From positions 1 to 64,000 of the forward strand of contig NZ_NIHE01000001.1 of NCBI RefSeq assembly GCF_002806995.1: a stretch of DNA of 64,000 nt, given 5' to 3'. The translations under genes were made by a program, and so were the position numbers. The notes below the pieces were generated by a model, which was not told where the DNA came from, ran no database searches, and saw only the letters and a program-made list of their open reading frames with translations. This document shows positions 17,725 through 25,285 of the stretch, piece after piece. Source of the stretch: Confluentibacter lentus. GTDB taxonomy: Bacteria; Bacteroidota; Bacteroidia; Flavobacteriales; Flavobacteriaceae. How positions within the stretch are numbered: position 1 is the first letter of the stretch; each line of letters starts with the position of its first letter.

Positions 17725-18228
17725 ATGGAAGTTAAAAACAACATTATACTAAACCACGACGAAATCAATCATAAAATTAGGCGCATTGCATTTCAAATTT
17801 ATGAAGCAAATGTGAATGAAAAAGAAGTTGTTTTGGCTGGCATAGATAGTAATGGCTATATTTTTGCTAAAAAATTGAAATCGGTTCTTCAAAAAATATC
17901 GGATATCGACGTCATACTTTGCAAAGTAACGATTGATAAAAAAAATCCATGGCTGGATATTAAAACCTCTCTCTCTCCTGATGATTACAAAAACAAATCG
18001 TTGGTATTGGTTGACGATGTATTGAATTCTGGAACGACACTCATTTATGGCGTAAAACATTTTTTGAATGTGCCATTAAAACAATTTAAAACGGCCGTAT
18101 TGGTAAATAGAAACCATAAAAAATATCCCGTTAAGGCCGATTTTAAAGGCATTTCGTTATCTACTTCATTACACGAACATGTGCATATCAATTTAGATGG
18201 AAAATCTTTTGAGGCCTTTTTAGAATAA
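17725..18228 (+). CDS. Phosphoribosyltransferase (PyrR-like)
   Basis: A type I phosphoribosyltransferase of 167 aa. The PRPP-binding loop is clear: SLVLVDDVLNSGTTLIYG at about residues 92-109. The overall length and the C-terminal VALVNRNHKKYPVKADF-like region (here AVLVNRNHKKYPVKADFKG) resemble PyrR, the pyrimidine-attenuation protein with uracil PRTase activity, but there is no pyr gene nearby, so substrate and role stay open. Its 3' end overlaps the convergent aroK by 9 nt. Confidence 0.85.
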   Translation: MEVKNNIILNHDEINHKIRRIAFQIYEANVNEKEVVLAGIDSNGYIFAKKLKSVLQKISDIDVILCKVTIDKKNPWLDIKTSLSPDDYKNKSLVLVDDVLNSGTTLIYGVKHFLNVPLKQFKTAVLVNRNHKKYPVKADFKGISLSTSLHEHVHINLDGKSFEAFLE

Positions 18229-18741
18229 ATTTAAAAGCAATTCTTCTACAATATCTGCTTCCGTTTTGTTATCGGTTGTAATTTTTGTTTCCGCTAAATT
18301 ATAAAATTGGGAGCGTTCAAATAAATGTTTACCAATAAACTCAGTAAGCAAATCGTCAGTTTTTATATGAGCTATTAAAGGGCGTTTGGATTTTTCATTT
18401 TTTAATCTACTAACCAATTCAGGAATCCCAGTTTTTAAGTAAATACTTTTAGAATTAGCATCGTTTAAAATAACATCCATATTGTTTCCATAGCAAGGCG
18501 TACCACCTCCAAGTGATAAAACCATGTTGCTTTTATTCTTTAAAATTGTTTTTAAATGCGCTGTTTCCAACTTCCTAAAATAAATTTCTCCTTTAGATTT
18601 AAAAATATTTACAATGGAAGTTTGCTCCTCTTTTTCGATATAATCATCTAAATCAATAAAATCGTAATTCAATTTATTTGCTAAAATCTTTCCTATAGTT
18701 GACTTTCCAGAAGCCATATACCCAATTAATATTACATTCAT
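18220..18741 (-). CDS. aroK: Shikimate kinase
   Basis: Shikimate kinase phosphorylates shikimate at O3 in aromatic amino-acid synthesis. From ATG 18741 the protein has 173 aa, the family norm, and begins MNVILIGYMASGKSTIGK with Walker A GYMASGKS at residues 7-14. FIDLDDYIE gives the Mg/shikimate-binding Asp residues, FRKLE an arginine contact, and SLGGGTP the substrate glycine loop. The longer frame from 18819 would add 26 hydrophobic, non-conserved residues and is rejected. Confidence 0.95.
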   Translation of the reverse strand: MNVILIGYMASGKSTIGKILANKLNYDFIDLDDYIEKEEQTSIVNIFKSKGEIYFRKLETAHLKTILKNKSNMVLSLGGGTPCYGNNMDVILNDANSKSIYLKTGIPELVSRLKNEKSKRPLIAHIKTDDLLTEFIGKHLFERSQFYNLAETKITTDNKTEADIVEELLLNLF

Positions 18742-18818
18742 TATTTGGCTTTTAAATTGATTCTTAAAAACATAGATATTCGTCAGGCAAAAAAACAAAA
18801 AATTATACAAAAAAAGCA

Positions 18819-18848
18819 TTGTTTTATTAATTAAACATTTTATATTTG
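18819..18848 (+). promoter_or_regulatory. tRNA-Lys promoter
   Basis: TATATTTG (18841-18848) and TTG (18819-18821) form a well spaced -7/-33 pair; transcription would begin about 15 nt before the mature tRNA. Confidence 0.8.
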
Positions 18849-18868
18849 CACCCTCATTAAAGAGACTA

Positions 18869-18941
18869 GACCTGGTAGCTCAGTCGGTAGAGCATTTCAC
18901 TTTTAATGAAAGGGTCCTGGGTTCGAATCCCAGCCCGGTCA
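18869..18941 (+). tRNA. tRNA-Lys (anticodon UUU)
   Basis: A 73-nt cloverleaf: acceptor GACCTGG with CCCGGTC, D-arm AGCTCAGTCGGTAGAGC, anticodon stem TTTCA/TGAAA with loop CTTTTAA (anticodon TTT), and T-arm CTGGG TTCGAAT CCCAG. Position 5-68 is a T-C mismatch in the acceptor stem. CCA is not encoded. The gene stands alone between its own promoter and terminator. Confidence 0.96.
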
Positions 18942-18971
18942 CTTTAATTAACTTTCAACAAGTAGTTACGA

Positions 18972-19010
18972 AGCCTTGAAAATTATCATATTTTCAAGGC
19001 TTTATTTTTT
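18972..19010 (+). terminator. Terminator after tRNA-Lys
   Basis: AGCCTTGAAAAT (18972-18983) pairs perfectly with ATTTTCAAGGCT (18990-19001) and is followed by a T-rich tract. Confidence 0.9.
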
Positions 19011-19077
19011 TAGGATTTTCCCCTTTGCATAACCATACCAAGACCGGTCAAAATAATGTTATTAAGAAAAGACGAAA

Positions 19078-19120
19078 TGACATATATCATTTTGATTTCG
19101 TTACGTTTAACATACATTTA
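19078..19120 (+). promoter_or_regulatory. Regulon operator A and promoter (PPOX-pfkB)
   Basis: TGACATATATCA (19078-19089; one mismatch to TGATnnnnATCA) is followed after exactly 23 nt by the -7 octamer TACATTTA (19113-19120). It serves the PPOX-fold gene starting at 19146 and perhaps pfkB behind it. It is the leftmost and the only imperfect member of the thirteen-site set. Confidence 0.8.
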
Positions 19121-19145
19121 TGAATGAAATTTAAAATTAAGTGTG

Positions 19146-19595
19146 ATGTTAGGAGACTTAAAAAAAAGCCAAATAGAACATTTATTGTATAGCCAAGTAA
19201 TTGGAAGAGTTGGCTGCCATGCTGATAATATGACCTACATTGTGCCTATAACATATGCTTATGATGGCAACTATGTTTATGGTCATACAAAAGAAGGTAT
19301 GAAAATAAACATGATGCGTAAAAACCCTAATGTTTGTTTCGAAGTTGATGTTATAGAAAACATGAGCAATTGGAGAAGCGTCATAGCTTGGGGTAAATTT
19401 GAAGAATTAAAAACTCTCGAAGAACGAAAAATGGGCATGCAAAAACTTATGGATCACATATCACCAATAATAACGGGCGAAACAACAATTCAACATGCTA
19501 TGACCGATTCCCATGGAAAATACATTGAGACCCTACAAGGTGTAGTATACAGAATAAAACTCATCGAAAAAACGGGTCGGTATGAAAAAAGATGA
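19146..19595 (+). CDS. PPOX-fold flavin-binding protein (NimA-like)
   Basis: A cytoplasmic FMN-binding split-barrel protein (149 aa from ATG 19146; a GTG lies one codon upstream) of the pyridoxamine-phosphate-oxidase-like superfamily. Family signs are the N-terminal IGRVGCHADNMTYIVPITYAYDGNYVYGHT block, KINMMRKNPNVCFEVD and WRSVIAWGKFEEL. Relatives reduce nitro compounds, bind haem or F420/FMN, or act in redox stress; the cofactor here is unproven. A distant paralogue under the same type of operator is at 42890-43354. Confidence 0.88.
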   Translation: MLGDLKKSQIEHLLYSQVIGRVGCHADNMTYIVPITYAYDGNYVYGHTKEGMKINMMRKNPNVCFEVDVIENMSNWRSVIAWGKFEELKTLEERKMGMQKLMDHISPIITGETTIQHAMTDSHGKYIETLQGVVYRIKLIEKTGRYEKR

Positions 19596-19689
19596 GTAAT
19601 TCTTAAAGAACTTTTTCGAATACAAATCAAAAGTTTCTAACTATATTAGAAGTGTTTTAAAACATTTCTAATCTTAAAAATTATAACTT

Positions 19690-20613
19690 TTGAATATCAT
19701 AACACTTACCATAAATCCTGCTTTAGACAAAAGTGCCAAAGTAGATGGTCTTGTACCAGATCAGAAACTGCAATGCCATTCTATAGTTTATCAACCTGGA
19801 GGAGGAGGCATCAATGTCTCAAGAGTGCTTAATAGGCTTGATGAACAAACCCATTGTATATTTACTTCTGGTGGTGATACTGGGAAAAATCTTAATGAAT
19901 TACTTTTAAAAGAAGGCATTAATCCCAAAACCATTTCTATAAAAGCATGGACAAGGGAAAACCTGTCCATAGTGGATACAAAAACCAATTTTCAATATCG
20001 TTTTGGAATGCCGAGTAACGGTTTACAGGATGCGGAACTCGATGAAATAAAATCGACGCTAGATAAATATCTTAATAATGGCGATATCCTTGTTTTAAGC
20101 GGAAGCCTTCCTCAAAACGTGCCGGCAGATTATTATGCGAGATTAATCAAACATGTATCCCACAAAAACATAAAGATTGTCATTGATACTTCTGGCCCCG
20201 CACTTACCGAAGCTCTTAAAGAAAAGGTGTTTTTGGTAAAACCCAATCAAAGAGAATTGGCGCAATGGGCAGGCAAGGAATTTTTATCAAGTACAGAACA
20301 AGAAGCCTTTGCTTTAGAAATGGTAGCATCAGGCAAAGCACTATATATTGTGGTTTCTTTAGGCGCAAGAGGTGCCTTTATGGCATCCAAAGAAGGCATT
20401 GTTTATCAATCCACGCCATCCATAACAGTAAAAAGCACCATTGGTGCGGGCGATAGTATGGTTGCAGGATTAATTTATGGAATCAAGAATGATTTTTCGG
20501 TAAATGACATTTTAAAATGGGGTGTTGCGTGTGGGGTGGCCACAACCATGAGTGAAGGAACCAATCTTGCCAGTAAATCAAATATTGACAATGTTATGAA
20601 AATGCTGAAGTAA
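19690..20613 (+). CDS. pfkB: 6-phosphofructokinase II (PfkB family)
   Basis: A ribokinase-fold sugar-phosphate kinase of 307 aa. TLTINPALDKSAKVDGL, QPGGGGINVSRVL (substrate-binding glycines) and the catalytic motif TIGAGDSMVAGLIYG (catalytic Asp in GAGD) place it closest to E. coli PfkB (Pfk-2), although the 1-phosphofructokinase branch is similar. The start is TTG: an in-frame TAA at 19684-19686 leaves no ATG upstream. It follows the PPOX gene by 94 nt with no visible terminator, so it may be read from operator A. PfkB also belongs to the mycobacterial dormancy regulon. Confidence 0.9.
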   Translation: MNIITLTINPALDKSAKVDGLVPDQKLQCHSIVYQPGGGGINVSRVLNRLDEQTHCIFTSGGDTGKNLNELLLKEGINPKTISIKAWTRENLSIVDTKTNFQYRFGMPSNGLQDAELDEIKSTLDKYLNNGDILVLSGSLPQNVPADYYARLIKHVSHKNIKIVIDTSGPALTEALKEKVFLVKPNQRELAQWAGKEFLSSTEQEAFALEMVASGKALYIVVSLGARGAFMASKEGIVYQSTPSITVKSTIGAGDSMVAGLIYGIKNDFSVNDILKWGVACGVATTMSEGTNLASKSNIDNVMKMLK

Positions 20614-20630
20614 ATTAAACGTTATCTTAC

Positions 20631-23162
20631 TTAATGGCTTGCTACTATTGAAGCTGGTTGTTTTCTTTTATACCATTTTAGGATTTCATACCAAATAACG
20701 AATAAAAATCCAGTGACAAAGCTCAAAAATACTTGGGTCATGGATAGTCTTTCAAATTTCAAAAACCCTATAAAAGGCTCTACAAAAATGAATAATGTCG
20801 TTATAAAAATCGTAATGCCAATTATAAGTGGTACCAATTTATTTTTATACCCCAAAGTGGTTATGACCGAATAAAAGAATGAACGATTGACCAAAGTTAG
20901 CGTCATGTTTGAAACAATCAGTGTTAAAAAAACCATGGTACGGGTCAATGATTCTCCGTAGTCACTATAAACTGCATATTGATATATAAGTAGGATACCA
21001 CCCGTAATCATCAAGCCTTGAAAAATACTTGTTGTGAGTTCCTTAAAATTTAAAAAAGTATGTGTAAAAGGACGTGGTTTTTGCTGCATGATGTTCTTTT
21101 CCATCGGTTCATTTTCATAAATGATGGAACATGTTGGCCCCATAATCAATTCCAACAAAATAACATGTACCGGCGAAAAAATATTAGGATACACCCATCC
21201 CAACGCCAAAGGAATGAAAACAGTTAGAATAATGGGAATGTGAATGGATATGATGTACTGAATCGCCTTTTTGAGATTTGCATAAATTTTACGCCCCATA
21301 GCAATGGCATCAATCATTTTTGATAAATCATCTTCCACCAGGATAATGGAAGCGGCCTGTTTTGCAATCTCGGTACCCCTCTTGCCCATGGCAATACCAA
21401 TATGAGCGGATTTTAAAGCAGGCGCATCGTTGATGCCATCGCCTGTCATGGCTATAATTTCATTTTGCGCTTTTAAAGCATTGACAATTTTCAATTTCGC
21501 ATCCGGGAACATTCTAGTAAACAAATAATTATCTGTGGAGGCGGATTGCAATTCTATTTCCGATAAATTCATTAATTCACTTCCGGAAATATGTTTGTCA
21601 TCATGTTTGAAATGTATTTGTTTTGCTATGGCAAGCGCCGTATTTTCATTATCACCTGTAATTATTTTTACTTTAATTCCAGCGTCATAAAAAGCTTTGA
21701 AAACGGATTGAATATTAGATTTTGGCGGATCATAGAAGGCGACAATTCCTTTGAAATTAAATTTGAAATCTTGCTGATTTGATGGAAAATCATTTCCGGA
21801 AAAATCAGATATTCCTACAGCCAATAAACGATACCCATTGGATGCCAAACTTTTGATATTATCATTGATTTGTTTTTTTTCATTTTCTGAAAGTTCGGAC
21901 ACATTCATGATGGCTTCTGGCGCACCTTTCGCCGCGATGATACGTTTGCCATTATCGTTCTCAAAAATATGGGTCATCATAGGAGGCGTTCCGCCTAAAG
22001 GATATTCGTGAACCATTTTATATTTTGGACGCTCATCTTCATAAACCGTTTTGGAATAGGCATCGTGCAAGGCCATTTCCATAGCATCAAATGGTATAGG
22101 TTCACTGGCCCACATGGCGAGCGCTATTAATTCTTTTTCATCTGCTGTAAATGCAGATGAATCAGCATCTGAAATGCTATTCGATTTTAAGGAATATATT
22201 TTAACAAGGCTCATGTCGTTTTTGGTAATAGTCCCTGTTTTATCAACGCAAATGGTTGTGGCACTTCCTAGGGTTTCAACAGTTTTCATTTGTTTTACAA
22301 CGATGCCCATTTTTAATAATCTATAGGTGCCCAAAGCCATAAACGTAGTAAAGGCTATGGGAATTTCTTCTGGTAAGATGCTCATTGCCAAAGTCAACGA
22401 TTTCAATAAACTATCTAAAATATCATAAGTTCGAAAATAATTCAGAACCCAAACACCAATAAAAATGACCACTCCAGCAACAACCATCTTTTTGATGAAA
22501 TTCTGGATTTGAATTTCAATAGGTGTTTTTTCTTCTTCTATGCTTTCTAGACTCTTTCCAATTTTACCTAATTCGGTCTTTTCACCGATAGCGCTAACAG
22601 TGGCAATAGCCAAGCCACTAGCAACAGTGGTACCTTGATACACAAAATGCTCTGCTTTGTCTTTGTCCTTGTAAACTGCGAGTGATTCTCCAGTAAGAAG
22701 GGACTCGTTGACCGAAAAGTCATTGGAATGAATGATGGTTCCATCTGCCGCTATTGAATAGCCCTCTTCAACAATCAAGGCATCGCCAATAACAATATCT
22801 TCGCTTTTGATATCCACGACTTCCCCATTCCTAATAACCTTGCTGTGCGGCTTCGTAAGGTCTTTTAATTTTTCTAATGCATTACGACTTTTGGAATCCT
22901 GATACAGGGAGATTGTAGACACTAAAACGATGGCAACAGAGAGAAAAACACCATCCCCTACATTACCCGTTATAAAATAAATACTTGCTGTAACCAACAG
23001 TAGAATAACCATTGGTTCTTTTAATAAACTTTTAAGAGCCCTTACAAGCTCATTTTCCCTTTTGAAATTGGTGCTATTACCACCAAATTGCTTCCTTGAT
23101 TTAAGTACTTCATTACTTGAAAGACCTTTAATATTGAAATTCTCTACTGAAATCATTGGCAT
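20631..23162 (-). CDS. P2-type cation-transporting ATPase
   Basis: An 843-aa P-type ATPase with an N-terminal cation-ATPase domain, actuator motif LTGES (156-160), phosphorylation motif CVDKTGT (Asp307), hinge TGDGINDAP and about ten membrane helices. There are no heavy-metal-binding domains. The membrane helix 4 motif is PEEIP (264-268) where classical Ca pumps have PEGLP, so the transported ion (Ca, Mg, Na or H) cannot be assigned. The mycobacterial dormancy ATPase CtpF is a P2-type pump as well. No regulon operator is present in the 216 nt upstream, only an isolated TGAT half-site at 23216. Confidence 0.92.
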   Translation of the reverse strand: MPMISVENFNIKGLSSNEVLKSRKQFGGNSTNFKRENELVRALKSLLKEPMVILLLVTASIYFITGNVGDGVFLSVAIVLVSTISLYQDSKSRNALEKLKDLTKPHSKVIRNGEVVDIKSEDIVIGDALIVEEGYSIAADGTIIHSNDFSVNESLLTGESLAVYKDKDKAEHFVYQGTTVASGLAIATVSAIGEKTELGKIGKSLESIEEEKTPIEIQIQNFIKKMVVAGVVIFIGVWVLNYFRTYDILDSLLKSLTLAMSILPEEIPIAFTTFMALGTYRLLKMGIVVKQMKTVETLGSATTICVDKTGTITKNDMSLVKIYSLKSNSISDADSSAFTADEKELIALAMWASEPIPFDAMEMALHDAYSKTVYEDERPKYKMVHEYPLGGTPPMMTHIFENDNGKRIIAAKGAPEAIMNVSELSENEKKQINDNIKSLASNGYRLLAVGISDFSGNDFPSNQQDFKFNFKGIVAFYDPPKSNIQSVFKAFYDAGIKVKIITGDNENTALAIAKQIHFKHDDKHISGSELMNLSEIELQSASTDNYLFTRMFPDAKLKIVNALKAQNEIIAMTGDGINDAPALKSAHIGIAMGKRGTEIAKQAASIILVEDDLSKMIDAIAMGRKIYANLKKAIQYIISIHIPIILTVFIPLALGWVYPNIFSPVHVILLELIMGPTCSIIYENEPMEKNIMQQKPRPFTHTFLNFKELTTSIFQGLMITGGILLIYQYAVYSDYGESLTRTMVFLTLIVSNMTLTLVNRSFFYSVITTLGYKNKLVPLIIGITIFITTLFIFVEPFIGFLKFERLSMTQVFLSFVTGFLFVIWYEILKWYKRKQPASIVASH

Positions 23163-23378
23163 AATTGATTAAGCACGGTATCTAATTTAAGGAATAAAGG
23201 CTTTAGAAAATCAACTGATATTCTTTTCTTTCAATCAATCTTTACTTCTCTAATGATTTAATCTCTTTTAATGGTTTATTTATAATTGTAGTTCCGCAAG
23301 CAAAATTTATTAATCTCGACATAACTATCTAAACAGTATTAAGAACAACATCTTGTATACTATTATTTATTCAATAAA

Positions 23379-24038
23379 TCATATAGCAATATCCCCTGTT
23401 TCTTCTTGATTTAAGGGCGTGATTAACTGTTCTTCCTCCAAAGCAATAATAATTAGGTTAACATATTCAGTGATAATACCCTGCACATTCTTTGGGTCAG
23501 TTATATCGATATATGCCTTCCATATTAAGGCTCTTTCTTTACCGGGGCAAATACAATACATGCTCGTTTCCGTATGGTATAATTTGAAATTCTCGTAATA
23601 GTCTGGGTTATAATAAATGTCTTGATACATAAGGTATTCTTCCTTGAACTTTTTATAAGTTGAATCAAAACCATCATAATCTTGTTTATACCTAATCTTA
23701 TCATCCACTCCAATTACTTTAGTGAATAAAATGGTATCAAAGCCCTCATCCAATAACTTAGCCTCCAAATCGTCCATCTGAGCCTCATCTATTTTCTCAG
23801 TAATCATCGATGGGTCAAAAAAGACCATACTAGTAATCGCTTCAGACCCTCTTAATTCAAATGTCCCTTTTAATTGATTTTCAAACTCTTGCCTTGCAGT
23901 TATGTTTGAAGTCATACCTATTATTAATACTTTAGATGGATAGTAGGTTGATATTTCTGGATTTTTCCATGAATCAACAAGCTCCACGGAACAACTAGAT
24001 AGCAGTAAAAATGATATGACCAAGATTAATGATTTCAT
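23379..24038 (-). CDS. Island lipoprotein, paralogue 1
   Basis: A 219-aa lipoprotein with lipobox LSSC (Cys16). It shares its layout with the protein at 49025-49651: VDSWKNPEISTYYPSKVLIIGMTSNITARQEFE against IDSWKSSEYNNYQPKKVLIVGITDNLTARKIFE (here shown only for comparison of those blocks), then a Tyr-rich YQDIYYNPDYY block and a WKAYIDITDP block. No catalytic motif is recognised; the fold recalls DUF4136-type lipoproteins. A short ORF overlaps its start by an ATGA, and it appears to be the last gene of the hsp20 operon. Confidence 0.75.
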   Translation of the reverse strand: MKSLILVISFLLLSSCSVELVDSWKNPEISTYYPSKVLIIGMTSNITARQEFENQLKGTFELRGSEAITSMVFFDPSMITEKIDEAQMDDLEAKLLDEGFDTILFTKVIGVDDKIRYKQDYDGFDSTYKKFKEEYLMYQDIYYNPDYYENFKLYHTETSMYCICPGKERALIWKAYIDITDPKNVQGIITEYVNLIIIALEEEQLITPLNQEETGDIAI

Positions 24039-24133
24039 TTGTTTATTTTTATTTTTTGATTGTCATCCCGACACTTATTGTTAGAAACACCCTTAACAAT
24101 CATATTCGTAAATGAATGCCATAGGTGTTTCAT
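24035..24133 (-). CDS. Small ORF coupled to lipoprotein gene
   Basis: A 32-codon frame starting MKHLWHSFTNMIVKG and ending DDNQKIKINK. Its TGA overlaps the ATG of the next gene (ATGA at 24035-24038), and it starts 13 nt after the preceding stop codon, so the spacing fits translational coupling in one operon. An inverted repeat GAAACACC/GGTGTTTC (24084-24091, 24124-24131) lies within it. No relative is recognised; it could be a real small protein or a coupling leader. Confidence 0.4.
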   Translation of the reverse strand: MKHLWHSFTNMIVKGVSNNKCRDDNQKIKINK

Positions 24134-24145
24134 AATTTATACTTT

Positions 24146-24592
24146 TTATCGCTTTTCAAGCAAACGCTGCTGCTTATCTTTTTTAAGTATATCCTTAACC
24201 GCCTCAAATAACTTGGACTTTAATGATTGGTAGTCTTTCAAAAATTCACTGACCAAGACAATAAGATTTCTATGTTCTTTTTTATAAACACCCTCCTCTT
24301 TGGGCTGATTAACACCATCAATCATTATTTGAAGTTCATTGCTATGGACTTTGATAGCATCAATAAGAGCGTTGTTTCTTTTTTCAGAATGTTTTATAGA
24401 GTCAATAATTTTTTGGTATTCAGAGAATTTTTTGGCGTCAATTATTTGAAGGGTATATGTTTTTACTAAATCTTCAAAGAAATGGTGTTCATCTTTTACA
24501 AATTCTAATTCAGATAGCCAATCGTGTACTTGTCGATACATATCTTCTGCACTGAACCATTCTACATGTTTTGTTTTAAATTGTGTATTCAT
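24146..24592 (-). CDS. Helical protein of the hsp20 operon
   Basis: An unrecognised 148-aa soluble protein, started at ATG 24592 (MNTQFKTKHVEWFSAED). It is rich in Lys, Glu and Leu in heptad-like order from about residue 30 to the end, so a helical bundle or coiled coil is likely; there is no signal peptide or membrane helix. It follows hsp20 by 63 nt, with a hairpin between, and is therefore probably expressed from operator B. Its function is unknown. Confidence 0.7.
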   Translation of the reverse strand: MNTQFKTKHVEWFSAEDMYRQVHDWLSELEFVKDEHHFFEDLVKTYTLQIIDAKKFSEYQKIIDSIKHSEKRNNALIDAIKVHSNELQIMIDGVNQPKEEGVYKKEHRNLIVLVSEFLKDYQSLKSKLFEAVKDILKKDKQQRLLEKR

Positions 24593-24608
24593 GACAGTTT
24601 TTTTTAAC

Positions 24609-24645
24609 AAGGCAGAAAGCAATCCCTCAATTAACTTTCTGCCTT
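24609..24645. other. Hairpin between hsp20 and next gene
   Basis: AAGGCAGAAAG pairs with CTTTCTGCCTT around a loop of about 15 nt. On the transcript (minus strand) the stem is followed by GTT and then A residues, not U, so it is not an ordinary intrinsic terminator. It may be an mRNA-stabilising or processing element that makes hsp20 mRNA more abundant than the distal genes. Confidence 0.6.
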
Positions 24646-24655
24646 AATAACATAC

Positions 24656-25105
24656 TCAAAGAATTTCGATTTTCTTTTTAGGCGTGGTTTTGGATTCTTC
24701 TTTTTTAAGAAGATTTAATTTTAGAATACCATCATTGTAACTAGCCTTTACTTTTTTATCTGCATTTACATTTTCAGGTAATTTTAGGGATCTTTTAAAA
24801 GAGTTGTAACTAAATTCTTTACGAGTATAGTCATCGTCTTTTTCCTCTTTTTCCATACTTTTTTCTCCACAAACATGAAGTATATCACCATCAATGCTTA
24901 TGTCAAAATCTTTTTTTGAAAATCCAGGGGCTGCAAACTCAATTTCAAAATCCTTGTCATGTTCTTTAACGTTCATTGCTGGCATGAAACTATCTTCATC
25001 CAATAAATCATCGTTAATAAAAGGGTCATAGTCTAAAAGGCTTCTCAATCCACCATTATTCCATGGGAACAATCTGTTTCTGTTGTTAAATTTCACCAGT
25101 GTCAT
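24656..25105 (-). CDS. Hsp20/alpha-crystallin small heat-shock protein
   Basis: A 149-aa ATP-independent holding chaperone. The alpha-crystallin domain (about 38-140) includes EFAAPGFSKKDFDISIDGD, the NVNADKVKASYNDGILKLNL-like strand pair and the C-terminal IEIL (I-x-I/L-type) anchor. The N-terminal LVKFNNRNRLFPWNNG arm is short. It is the first gene after operator B. HspX of the mycobacterial DosR regulon belongs to the same family. Confidence 0.95.
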   Translation of the reverse strand: MTLVKFNNRNRLFPWNNGGLRSLLDYDPFINDDLLDEDSFMPAMNVKEHDKDFEIEFAAPGFSKKDFDISIDGDILHVCGEKSMEKEEKDDDYTRKEFSYNSFKRSLKLPENVNADKKVKASYNDGILKLNLLKKEESKTTPKKKIEIL

Positions 25106-25141
25106 AATTTTATGTTTTTTTAATTAAACCATGTTATGACA

Positions 25142-25184
25142 TAAATTTACGACACTAAAACGCTGATGGAAATGATAAATATCA
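25142..25184 (-). promoter_or_regulatory. Regulon operator B and promoter (hsp20 operon)
   Basis: TGATAAATATCA (25173-25184) and -7 octamer TAAATTTA (25142-25149, minus strand) are 23 nt apart. The ATG of hsp20 follows about 37 nt after the octamer. Confidence 0.88.
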
Positions 25185-25285
25185 GTCTGATAATCAAATT
25201 TAAGCACTCTTAAATCTGATTATTTTCCATTATTGCGAAGACATTAATTTGTGATGCTAATTTGTAAGTTTCGGCAATCACCTTT

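Noticed and set aside
18742-18819. 26-residue N-terminal extension of shikimate kinase
   Set aside because: It is not part of the family, and the ATG at 18741 gives the normal length and N-terminus.
23216-23227. TGAT half-site before the P-type ATPase
   Set aside because: The second half does not match and no -7 octamer lies at the invariant distance.
23254-23265. TGATTTAATC sequence upstream of the ATPase
   Set aside because: The spacer is three bases in place of four and no -7 octamer lies at the required position.
24057-24068. TGATTGTCATCC near the lipoprotein start
   Set aside because: It differs from the palindrome at the last base and the matching -7 position falls inside the coding region.
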